Positions 19,155-25,917 of a stretch of DNA of 64,000 nucleotides are shown in pieces (the stretch's first letter is position 1; each line of letters begins with the position of its first letter). Source of the DNA: DASQFQ01 sp963802905 (lineage in GTDB: Bacteria > Actinomycetota > Thermoleophilia > Solirubrobacterales > Solirubrobacteraceae); NCBI GenBank assembly GCA_963802905.1, contig CAWDKH010000017.1, positions 186,001 to 250,000 of the forward strand, read 5' to 3'. The notes below the pieces were generated by a model. It did no database searches, was not told the origin of the DNA, and saw only the letters and a list, made by a program, of their open reading frames with translations. The position numbers were made by a program, and so were the translations under genes.

Positions 19155-19843
19155 TCGTGCTCGGGCTCGATACCGCGACCCCTTCGACGGTGGCGGGCGT
19201 TCTGGTTGACGATGCGGTCTTCGAGGTGCGCGACGATCCCGCGCCGGGGGTGCGCCCGGCGCACGCCGGGCGGCTGCTGGCCGCCGCGGAGGAGGCGCTG
19301 GAGGCCGCCGGGGTGGGCTGGGAGGCGCTCGACCGGCTCGCGGTCGGCGTCGGCCCGGGCAGCTTCACCGGCCTGCGGATCGGGATCGCGACGGCGCGCG
19401 CGCTGGCGCAGGCGCGCGGGCTGCCGATCGTGGGCGTGAGCACGCTGGAGGCGCTGGCGCGCGGGGCCGGAGACGCCCCGATCGTGCTGGCGGCCATCGA
19501 CGCCCGCCGCGGCGAAGCGTTCGCCGCCGCCTGGCAAACCCTCAAGCAGGGGTCAGACCCCTTTAGGAGGGTTGAGGGTTTTGTGCCGGCCGCGCTCACG
19601 CCGGAGGCGCTCGCTGAACGGGTTCGTGCAATGCCCGTCGCGCCGCTTGCCGTGGGGGATGGGGCGGTACGCTTCAGGGACTCCCTCGAGGCCGCCGGAG
19701 CGCTCGTCCCGCCCGACTCGGATGGCGTCCATCGCCTTCGCGCCGAGCAGGTGTGCAGGCTGGGTGCGGAGGGGAGCCCAACCGACCGCGACGCACTCCT
19801 ACCCGACTACCTGCGCGAGCCTGACGCCGTACCCCGCCGATGA
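19151..19843 (+). CDS. tsaB: tRNA t6A biosynthesis protein TsaB, carrying an in-frame dispersed repeat
   Basis: The GTG at 19151 overlaps the tsaE stop. The 230-residue protein has the ASKHA fold start VIVLGLDTATPSTVAGVLVD, then VGVGPGSFTGLRIGIATARA and VLAAIDARRGEAFAA. It dimerises with TsaD. Codons for QTLKQGSDPFRRVEGF, about residues 129-144, are supplied by a 46-bp repeat that recurs at 40945. The insertion keeps the frame and sits in a variable surface region after the DARRGE-type strand. The C-terminal part (LPDYLREPDAVPR) is normal. The stop overlaps rimI (ATGA). Confidence 0.92.
   Translation: MIVLGLDTATPSTVAGVLVDDAVFEVRDDPAPGVRPAHAGRLLAAAEEALEAAGVGWEALDRLAVGVGPGSFTGLRIGIATARALAQARGLPIVGVSTLEALARGAGDAPIVLAAIDARRGEAFAAAWQTLKQGSDPFRRVEGFVPAALTPEALAERVRAMPVAPLAVGDGAVRFRDSLEAAGALVPPDSDGVHRLRAEQVCRLGAEGSPTDRDALLPDYLREPDAVPRR
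19536..19581. repeat. Dispersed palindromic repeat, family A copy 1, inside tsaB
   Basis: Outer arms AAACCCTCAA (19536-19545) and TTGAGGGTTT (19572-19581) enclose an inner palindrome AGGGGTCAGACCCCT (19548-19562). A second copy at 40945-40989 is the same in 43 of 45 positions. It resembles REP-like hairpins, and this copy is read through in frame by tsaB. Confidence 0.85.
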
Positions 19844-20337
19844 CCGTTCCTCCGACGATCCGCCGCCTCACGTACGCCGATCTCCCGCAGGTCGTGGCGA
19901 TCGAGCGGCGCTCGTTCCCGACGCCGTGGTCGCTGGCGATGTTCGTGCTCGAGCTCTCCAAGCCCGCGGGCGTGTGCCTGGCGGCGTTCGAGGCCGAGAC
20001 GATGGTCGGCTACTTGATCTGCTCGCGCTACGACACGGTCTGGCACCTGATGAACATCTCGATCGACCCGAGCCGCCGCCGGCGCGGCATCGCAACCGCG
20101 CTGCTGACGGCGCTGATCGGGCGAATCGACGACCCGAGCTCGCAGCTCACGCTCGAGGTGCGGCCCTCCAACCTGGGTGCGATCACGCTGTATGAGCGCT
20201 TCGGCTTCCGCTCCGCCGGCGTGCGGCGGCGCTACTACCAGGACAACGGCGAGGACGCGCTGATCATGTGGCGCACGCCCGCGACGCTGCGGGGGACGCT
20301 CGAGGACGTGCCCGGCACGCGCGCCGGCGCGCTTTGA
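19840..20337 (+). CDS. rimI: Ribosomal protein S18-alanine N-acetyltransferase-like GNAT
   Basis: This is a 165-residue GNAT protein with IRRLTYADLPQVVAIERRSF, the acetyl-CoA loop SIDPSRRRRGIATALLTALI (R/QxxGxG/A type), LEVRPSNLGAITLYERFGF and RRYYQDNGEDALIM. The segment YYxDNGEDAxxM is a RimI signature. It acetylates protein N-termini, classically ribosomal protein S18. The ATG overlaps the tsaB stop, and the stop overlaps the TTG of tsaD. This gene order (tsaE-tsaB-rimI-tsaD) is common in Actinobacteria. The C-terminus has an extra 20 residues. Confidence 0.92.
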   Translation: MTVPPTIRRLTYADLPQVVAIERRSFPTPWSLAMFVLELSKPAGVCLAAFEAETMVGYLICSRYDTVWHLMNISIDPSRRRRGIATALLTALIGRIDDPSSQLTLEVRPSNLGAITLYERFGFRSAGVRRRYYQDNGEDALIMWRTPATLRGTLEDVPGTRAGAL

Positions 20338-21317
20338 TCCTCGCGCTCGAGACGAGCTGCGACGACACCTGCGCGGCCGTCGTCACGGCGGCGGGGAAGG
20401 TCCGCTCCAACGTCATCTCCTCGCAGGGCGTGCACGACCGCTACGGCGGCGTGGTGCCGGAGATCGCCTCGCGCCATCACCTCGAGCTCGTCAACACCGT
20501 CGTCGACGACGCGCTCGCCCGCGCCGGCGTGGGGCTCGACGACGTCGAGCTCGTCGCGGTCACGCAAGGGCCGGGGCTCGTCGGCGCGCTGCTCGTCGGG
20601 GTCGCGACCGCCAAGGGGCTGGCCGCCGCGCGGCGGCTGCCGCTCGCGCCGGTCGATCACCTGCAGGGCCACGTCGCCGCGACGTACCTGGAGCCGGAGC
20701 CGATGGAGCCGCCGTTCCTGTGCCTGCTGGCGTCGGGCGGGCACACGCTGCTCGCCCGCGTGACCGAGCCCGGGGCGTACGAGGTGCTCGGCCGCACGCT
20801 CGACGACGCCGCCGGCGAGGCGTTCGACAAGGGCGCGCGGCTGCTCGGGCTGCCGTATCCCGGCGGGCCGGCGCTCTCGCAGCTGGCGACCGAGGGCGAC
20901 GACACGGCGTTCGACTTCCCGCGGGCGGAGCGCGTCGCGGGCCTCGACTTCTCGTTCGCGGGGCTCAAGACCGCGCTGCTCTACGCGGTCCGCGACCTGG
21001 GGGAGGAGGAGGCCGCGCGCCGCGCCGCCGACCTCGCCGCCTCCTACGAGCGCGCGATCGTCGAGGCGCTCGTGCTGCGGCTCGAGCGCGCGCTCAAGGC
21101 CGAGCCGGGGGCGCGGCTGGCGCTCGGCGGCGGCGTCGCCGCCAACGCGCGGCTGCGCGAGCGCTGCGCAGGGCTCGGGGTCGAGCTGAAGGTCCCGCCG
21201 CGCGAGCTCTGCACCGACAACGCGGCGATGATCGCCTCGGCCGCGCGCTGGGTCGAGCCGCTGCGCTTCCCGGCCTACCTCGACCTCGACGCGTACGCCA
21301 CCCGCCGCGCGGCATGA
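20334..21317 (+). CDS. tsaD: tRNA N6-adenosine threonylcarbamoyltransferase TsaD
   Basis: The start is taken as TTG 20334, which overlaps the rimI TGA and gives LILALETSCDDTCAAVV, the universal N-terminus. Further motifs are VVPEIASRHHLELV (metal-binding His region), VAVTQGPGLVGALLVGVATA and LLASGGHTLL. Then come DDAAGEAFDKGARLLGLPYP, LDFSFAGLKTALLY, LGGGVAANARLRE and CTDNAAMIASAARW. The 327-residue length is normal. It transfers the threonylcarbamoyl group to A37 of tRNA. The stop overlaps the next gene (ATGA). Confidence 0.95.
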   Translation: MILALETSCDDTCAAVVTAAGKVRSNVISSQGVHDRYGGVVPEIASRHHLELVNTVVDDALARAGVGLDDVELVAVTQGPGLVGALLVGVATAKGLAAARRLPLAPVDHLQGHVAATYLEPEPMEPPFLCLLASGGHTLLARVTEPGAYEVLGRTLDDAAGEAFDKGARLLGLPYPGGPALSQLATEGDDTAFDFPRAERVAGLDFSFAGLKTALLYAVRDLGEEEAARRAADLAASYERAIVEALVLRLERALKAEPGARLALGGGVAANARLRERCAGLGVELKVPPRELCTDNAAMIASAARWVEPLRFPAYLDLDAYATRRAA

Positions 21318-23356
21318 CCGGGGGCGCAGGCGCCGCCGGCGAGCCGGGCCTCCCGGCCGGCATGGGGCTCGCGCTCGTCGTGCTGGCTCTGCTCGCCGTG
21401 GTCGCCGTCCTCGGCGAGCGCGACGGGAGCGCGCTCGGCGGCGGTGACGAGCCGGTGGCGCCGTCGGCCGCCGCGCTGTCGGTCTACGACGGGCGCTCGC
21501 CGAGCGAGTCCGGCGGTGACGCCCTGCGCGTGCTGGTCGAGCTGCCGCGGCCGGCGCTCGCCGACCGCGACGACCTCGACACGCTGAGCGAAGCCGAGCA
21601 GCGCGCCTACGTGCGCTCGCTCGAGCGCGAGGGGACTGCGCTGCGCTCGGCGCTCGGAGCGCGCGGGGTCGAGCTGCGCGACGCCGTGCCGTTCGGGCGG
21701 ACGTGGGACGGCTTCGCGGCGACGGTCGACTCCTCTGACCTCGCGGCGCTCTCGAGCCTCGGCGTGCGCGCGCGGCCGGTGCGGCGCTTCTATCCGGCCA
21801 CGAGCGAGCCGATCCCGGTGCCCGGCACGCCGAAGCCCGCGACCGCGGTGCTGGATTCCCACGAGCCGATCGCGATCCTCGACACCGGCGCGCAGGCGCC
21901 CGGCTACGACGCCCTCGGCCGCGACGACGACCCGAGCCCGGGCGCCGACGTCCGCTCGCCGGCGCGCCGGGAGACGACCGGCGACGCGCTCGCCCAGATC
22001 GTCACGGCGGCGGGCGAGCGCACGCTGACGATCCGCGTCGCCGGCTACGGCCCGAACCGCCAGGAGATCCACGGGACGACCGACACGCTGCTCGCCGGAC
22101 TCGAGCGCGCGGTCGACCCGGACGGCGACGGCGCGGTCGACGACGCGGTGCGGGTCGCGCTGGTCGGCGTCAACGCGCCCTACGCCGCGTTCGCCGACTC
22201 GGCCGAGGCCCAGGCGGTGCGCGGCGCGGGCAAGCTCGGCACGCTCGTCGTCGCGCCGGGCGGCAACGAAGGGCCGGCGCGGCCGCCCAACGGCGTCGTC
22301 GGCTCGCCCGCCGCCGCCCGCACCGCGCTCGCGGCCGGGGCGACCGAGGCCGGCGCGGGCGCCCCGCGCGTCGACGTCACGATCGGCGGGCGCGAGCTCC
22401 AGGGCGCGGCGGTCCTCGGCGGCGCTCCGCCGTCCCGCAGCGCGCCGCTCGCCGGCCCGGTCACGAGCACCGACGCCTCCGCGTTGCTGCGCGGGAGCCC
22501 GAGCCTCGGAGACCGCGTCGCGCTCGTGCGCGCCGGGAAGAACCCCACCGCCCAGGCCGCCGCGGCGGCCGGCGCCGGGGCGAGCGCGGTCCTGCTCGCC
22601 GAACCCCGCGACCGCCCGCTGCCGATGCTGCCCGCCGGCCGCTCCGCCGCGCCCGTGGTCGGGCTGACCGGAGAGGCCGCGAAGGCCGCCCTCGAAGCGA
22701 AGGCGGGCGCGAAGGTGTCGTTCGGCAAAGTGACGCTGGACCGCGCGAAGGGGGCCCGCGGCGCGGCCGAGCCCGCCCCGTTCTCCTCGCGCGGGCCCGC
22801 CTTCGACGGCTCGCCGAAGCCCGACCTCCTCGCCGAGGGGGCCGCCGTGACCTCCACCGGCCTCGTCACCGGCACCGCGGTCGCCGCCGCGCGGGTCGCC
22901 GTCCGCGCCGCCCGGCTCTCCCGCCAGCGCCCCGCCGAGACGCCCGCCGGACTGCGCGAGGCGCTCGTCCCCGCCGCGTCCGAGGAGGCCGGCGGTGCGC
23001 CGGCGCCCGCCGTCCCACTCGGGCCGCTCGAGCTCATCAAGCGCGGCGACCAGGTCGTCGGCGTGCGCTTCGCGCTCGGCGCGTTCGAGCGCGGCGACCC
23101 GCTCGCCGGCGGCAGCTCGATCCAGCCGGCGTCGCGGCTCGAGCTCGAGCTGGTCGACGCGGAGGGCACCGTCCAGCAGACGCTCACCCCGCCCGACGGC
23201 GCCCGCGACCTGCTCCCCGCCGAGTACGCCTACCGCCTGACCGAGTCGGCGCTGAAGGAGCTCGCCGCGGGCGAGTACCGCTTCCGGGCGACCGCCCGCG
23301 CGCCACGTCGCGACCAGCCGCGGACCCGCCGCTCGCCCGCCTTCGCCGTCAAGTGA
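21314..23356 (+). CDS. Membrane-anchored subtilase-like protein lacking catalytic His and Ser (pseudo-protease)
   Basis: The 680-residue protein has one membrane anchor at residues 16-34 and a propeptide-like region. The S8 fold follows: the Asp motif AILDTGAQ (Asp near 190) is kept, and the His motif position reads TTGDALAQIV instead of HGTHVAG. The oxyanion region reads VVAPGGNEGP, and the Ser motif reads TGTAVAAARVA, with Ala for Ser. A PA (protease-associated) domain lies at about 370-470 (RVALVRAGKNPTAQ), and FSSRGPAFDGSPKPDLLAEG is conserved. A C-terminal beta domain of about 110 residues ends FAVK. It should bind rather than cut peptides. Both its ATG and its TGA overlap neighbours. 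Confidence 0.8.
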   Translation: MTGGAGAAGEPGLPAGMGLALVVLALLAVVAVLGERDGSALGGGDEPVAPSAAALSVYDGRSPSESGGDALRVLVELPRPALADRDDLDTLSEAEQRAYVRSLEREGTALRSALGARGVELRDAVPFGRTWDGFAATVDSSDLAALSSLGVRARPVRRFYPATSEPIPVPGTPKPATAVLDSHEPIAILDTGAQAPGYDALGRDDDPSPGADVRSPARRETTGDALAQIVTAAGERTLTIRVAGYGPNRQEIHGTTDTLLAGLERAVDPDGDGAVDDAVRVALVGVNAPYAAFADSAEAQAVRGAGKLGTLVVAPGGNEGPARPPNGVVGSPAAARTALAAGATEAGAGAPRVDVTIGGRELQGAAVLGGAPPSRSAPLAGPVTSTDASALLRGSPSLGDRVALVRAGKNPTAQAAAAAGAGASAVLLAEPRDRPLPMLPAGRSAAPVVGLTGEAAKAALEAKAGAKVSFGKVTLDRAKGARGAAEPAPFSSRGPAFDGSPKPDLLAEGAAVTSTGLVTGTAVAAARVAVRAARLSRQRPAETPAGLREALVPAASEEAGGAPAPAVPLGPLELIKRGDQVVGVRFALGAFERGDPLAGGSSIQPASRLELELVDAEGTVQQTLTPPDGARDLLPAEYAYRLTESALKELAAGEYRFRATARAPRRDQPRTRRSPAFAVK

Positions 23357-23595
23357 AGACCGTCACGCTCTACACCCGACCCGGCTGTCACCTGTGCGAC
23401 GACGCCCGCGCCGCGCTCCTGCGCCTGCAGCAAGCCACGCCCTTCACCCTCGAGGAGATCGACATCGAGGGCGACGACGCGCTCCACCGGGCCTACCTCG
23501 AGCGCATCCCCGTAATCCACGTCGACGGCGCCCACGTCTCCGACTACTTCCTCGACGAGGTGGCGGTCACCGCGCGGCTCAAGAGCGACGGTTAG
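23353..23595 (+). CDS. Glutaredoxin-like (DUF836-type) thiol-disulfide protein
   Basis: The 80-residue protein has one thioredoxin fold: VTLYTRPGCHLCDDARAALL with a CHLC active site, FTLEEIDIEGDD, and the cis-Pro loop ERIPVIHVDGAHV. Size and motif fit the small glutaredoxin-like family PF05768. The GTG start overlaps the preceding stop. Its TAG is part of the TAGAGT -10 box of rex. Its place before Rex and a glutamate-cysteine-ligase-like gene suggests a redox function. Confidence 0.85.
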   Translation: MKTVTLYTRPGCHLCDDARAALLRLQQATPFTLEEIDIEGDDALHRAYLERIPVIHVDGAHVSDYFLDEVAVTARLKSDG

Positions 23596-23598
23596 AGT
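23593..23598 (+). promoter_or_regulatory. Predicted -10 box TAGAGT for rex
   Basis: TAGAGT ends 9 nt before the ATG at 23608 and includes the stop codon of the glutaredoxin-like gene. It would let rex be transcribed apart from the upstream run. Confidence 0.5.
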
Positions 23599-23607
23599 GG
23601 CTGGGGC

Positions 23608-24291
23608 ATGAGCTTCGGCGACGTCGCGACCAGGTCCGGCGGCACGCAAGGCGACGGGGCAGGTGGGCCGTTGGCCGACCGGCTTTCGCTGGGTGTCGCT
23701 GCCCGACTCTCCCGCTACCTCCAGGTCCTGACCCAGGCCCGCAAGATGGGCAAGGAGACGATCTCCTCCCAGGAGCTGTCGGAGTACACGCACGTCAACT
23801 CCACGCAGATCCGCCGCGATCTCTCCGGGTTCGGCAAGTTCGGCAAGCGCGGCGTCGGCTACAACGTCGACTCCCTCGTCTCCCAGATCCGCAAGATCCT
23901 GCGGACCTCCGGCCAGCACAACATCGCGCTGTTCGGCGCCGGCCACCTCGGCAAGGCGATCGCGTCGAGCGACATCTTCGCCGACCACGGCTTCCGCGTC
24001 GTCGCGATCTTCGACCCGGCGAAGGAGAAGATCGGCGAGAAGGTCGGCAACACGTCGGTCCGCCACCCCGACGACCTCAAGCAGATCGTCGAGGAGGAGG
24101 ACATCGTCGTCGGCGTCCTGGCCGTCCCCACCGCCGCCGCGCAGCCGCTCGCCGATCAGCTCGTAGACGCCGGCGTGAAGATCATCTTCAACTACTCCGA
24201 GGCGCTCCTGCAGGTGCCGCCGGAGGTCACGGTCCACACGTCGAGCCCCGCCGTCGACCTTCTCTACGCGCTCTACTTCTACCTGACCTAG
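23608..24291 (+). CDS. rex: Redox-sensing transcriptional repressor Rex
   Basis: The 227-residue protein has a winged-helix N-terminal domain (LSRYLQVLTQARKMGKETIS, then HVNSTQIRRDLSGFGKFGKR) and a Rossmann domain with NIALFGAGHLGKAIASS. A C-terminal swapped helix ends SSPAVDLLYALYFYL. GFGKFGKRGVGY is a Rex signature. It senses the NADH/NAD+ ratio and releases DNA when NADH is high. No clear Rex operator (TGTGAAnnnnnnTTCACA type) was seen nearby. It has about 20 extra N-terminal residues. Confidence 0.95.
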   Translation: MSFGDVATRSGGTQGDGAGGPLADRLSLGVAARLSRYLQVLTQARKMGKETISSQELSEYTHVNSTQIRRDLSGFGKFGKRGVGYNVDSLVSQIRKILRTSGQHNIALFGAGHLGKAIASSDIFADHGFRVVAIFDPAKEKIGEKVGNTSVRHPDDLKQIVEEEDIVVGVLAVPTAAAQPLADQLVDAGVKIIFNYSEALLQVPPEVTVHTSSPAVDLLYALYFYLT

Positions 24292-24297
24292 CGCCCC

Positions 24298-25422
24298 ATG
24301 ATCGACGTCGCCGAAGCGCGCGACCTCTTCGAAGCCTCGACGGACGGCACCGTCGGCATCGAGGAGGAGTTCGCCCTCCTGGATCACACGCTGCGGCTGA
24401 CCCCGGCGTTCGAACGCCTGCGCGACGCCGGGCTTCAGGACACGCTGCTGCGGGACGCGATCGCCGGCGAGCTGATCTCCTCGGAGATCGAGATCCGCTC
24501 CGGCCGCGGCGAGGACTTCGAGGACGCCCGCCGGCGCCAGCACGAGGCGCGCCACCGCCTCTTCGCCCTCGCGGCCCAGCACGACGTCCTGCTCGGCGCG
24601 ACGGGGACGCACCCGCTGTCGGACTACCGCGAGCAGCACATCATCGACACCCCCCACTACCACCTTGTGGAGGAGGGGCTGAAGTACGTGGCGTGGCGCA
24701 ACAACACGTTCAGCCTCCACGTCCACGTCGGCATCCAGGGCGCCGACCGGGCCGTTCGTGTCTGTGACCGCTTGCGCCCGGTCCTGCCGCTGCTGCTGGC
24801 GATCAGCGCCAACTCGCCCTACGTCGACCGCATCGACTCCGGCCTGCACTCCGCCCGCACCCAGATCTTCACCAAGTCGTTCCCCCGCTGCGGCGTGCCG
24901 GACGCGTTCGGGACCTGGCAGGCGTGGGCGGACTACGTCGAGATGCTGGTGCGCACCAACTCGATCATCGAGTTCACCCAGCTGTGGTGGTCGGTCCGCC
25001 CGCACCACAACTTCGGCACCGTCGAGGTCCGCGTGTGCGACGCGCAGACGACCGGGCCGGAGGCCGACGCGCTCGCCCAGCTGATCGTCGGCTGCGTGCT
25101 GCGCGCCGCGGCCGAGGTCGACGCCGGCGAGGCGCCGCCCGACCTCCCCGGCCGCCTGATCGAGGAGAACATGTGGCGCGCGCTGCGCTACGGGCTCGAC
25201 GGCAAGCTGCTCGACCTCGACGCGCCGACGATCGAGGAGTTCCCGGCCGCCGAGGCGCTCGACCGCCTGAAGGCGTGGAGCGGCGTCGACGCGCCGCTGC
25301 CCGAGCTCAACGGCGCCCAGCGCCAGCGCCGGATGATCGACGCCGGCGCGAGCCCTGAAGAGGTGTACGCGGGATGCGTGAAGGAGACACAGGGGACGTA
25401 CCAGGAGGAGACCGTCACATGA
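24298..25422 (+). CDS. YbdK-type carboxylate-amine ligase (glutamate-cysteine ligase family 2)
   Basis: The 374-residue protein shows VGIEEEFALLDHTLRL, SSEIEIRSGRGEDFEDAR, LLGATGTHPLSDYREQHI and WRNNTFSLHVHVGIQGADRA. LLAISANSPYVDRIDSGLHS, SARTQIFTKSFPRCG and FGTVEVRVCDAQTTGPEADA follow, the full GCS2 motif set. It forms a gamma-glutamyl or similar amide bond with ATP, and the true substrate is not known for most YbdK proteins. It lies 6 nt after rex, and its stop overlaps the DUF1844 gene (ATGA), consistent with a thiol/redox group of genes. Confidence 0.9.
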   Translation: MIDVAEARDLFEASTDGTVGIEEEFALLDHTLRLTPAFERLRDAGLQDTLLRDAIAGELISSEIEIRSGRGEDFEDARRRQHEARHRLFALAAQHDVLLGATGTHPLSDYREQHIIDTPHYHLVEEGLKYVAWRNNTFSLHVHVGIQGADRAVRVCDRLRPVLPLLLAISANSPYVDRIDSGLHSARTQIFTKSFPRCGVPDAFGTWQAWADYVEMLVRTNSIIEFTQLWWSVRPHHNFGTVEVRVCDAQTTGPEADALAQLIVGCVLRAAAEVDAGEAPPDLPGRLIEENMWRALRYGLDGKLLDLDAPTIEEFPAAEALDRLKAWSGVDAPLPELNGAQRQRRMIDAGASPEEVYAGCVKETQGTYQEETVT

Positions 25423-25820
25423 GCACCCAGGAGCCCCAGTTCAGCGACGAAGAGCTGCGCGCCATCGAGGCCGAGATGCAGAAGATCACGGTCGACGACG
25501 TGCTGCTGCAGACGATCGTGACGCTGCTCAACGTCGGCGCCCGCAAGGCCGGGCTGGCGAGCCCGCCGCCGGCCGAGGGCCAAACCCCGCCCGAGCCTGA
25601 CCTCGACCAGGTCCGCCAGGCGGTCGAAGGCGCCCGCGCGCTGCTGCCGCTGGTGGAAGAGCGCCACAAGGAGCAGCTCGGACCCGTCCGCGACGCGCTG
25701 TCGCGGCTGCAGATGTTCTACGCCCAGCGCTCGGGCGGCACAGCGCCGCCTACGGAGCCGCCCAAGCCCGACTCCGGCCCCGCCCAGGGCCCGAGCAGGC
25801 TCTGGGTTCCGGGGCAGTAG
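25419..25820 (+). CDS. DUF1844 family protein
   Basis: The 133-residue protein has an acidic N-terminus (FSDEELRAIEAEMQKITVDD) and a helical core (LLQTIVTLLNVGARKAGLA), then ALLPLVEERHKEQLGPVRDA and LSRLQMFYAQ. A disordered Pro-rich tail follows. The pattern of a TLLNVGARK helix followed by ALLPLVE matches DUF1844. The ATG overlaps the preceding stop. The function is unknown, and it closes the run of coupled genes that begins at 18392. Confidence 0.8.
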   Translation: MSTQEPQFSDEELRAIEAEMQKITVDDVLLQTIVTLLNVGARKAGLASPPPAEGQTPPEPDLDQVRQAVEGARALLPLVEERHKEQLGPVRDALSRLQMFYAQRSGGTAPPTEPPKPDSGPAQGPSRLWVPGQ

Positions 25821-25842
25821 GCGTTCGCGCCGCCGCTCGCGT

Positions 25843-25848
25843 TAGACT
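25843..25848 (+). promoter_or_regulatory. Predicted -10 box TAGACT for hppA
   Basis: TAGACT lies 69 nt before the TTG of hppA, unlike the leaderless spacing elsewhere. Transcription should begin near 25855, just ahead of the hairpin at 25860. Confidence 0.45.
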
Positions 25849-25859
25849 GCCCGCCCTCC

Positions 25860-25894
25860 GGCGACGGCCAGGTCTGGCCGTCGCCTTTCGCTTT
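25860..25894 (+). terminator. 12-bp perfect hairpin with T-rich tail in the hppA leader
   Basis: GGCGACGGCCAG (25860-25871) pairs with CTGGCCGTCGCC (25874-25885) over a 2-nt spacer, and TTTCGCTTT follows. It looks like an intrinsic terminator for the upstream run. Because a -10 box lies just before it, it also falls within the first 40 nt of the hppA mRNA and could act as an attenuator or a 5' stabiliser. Confidence 0.65.
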
Positions 25895-25917
25895 GACCTG
25901 ACCCAGAGAGGTTCCCC

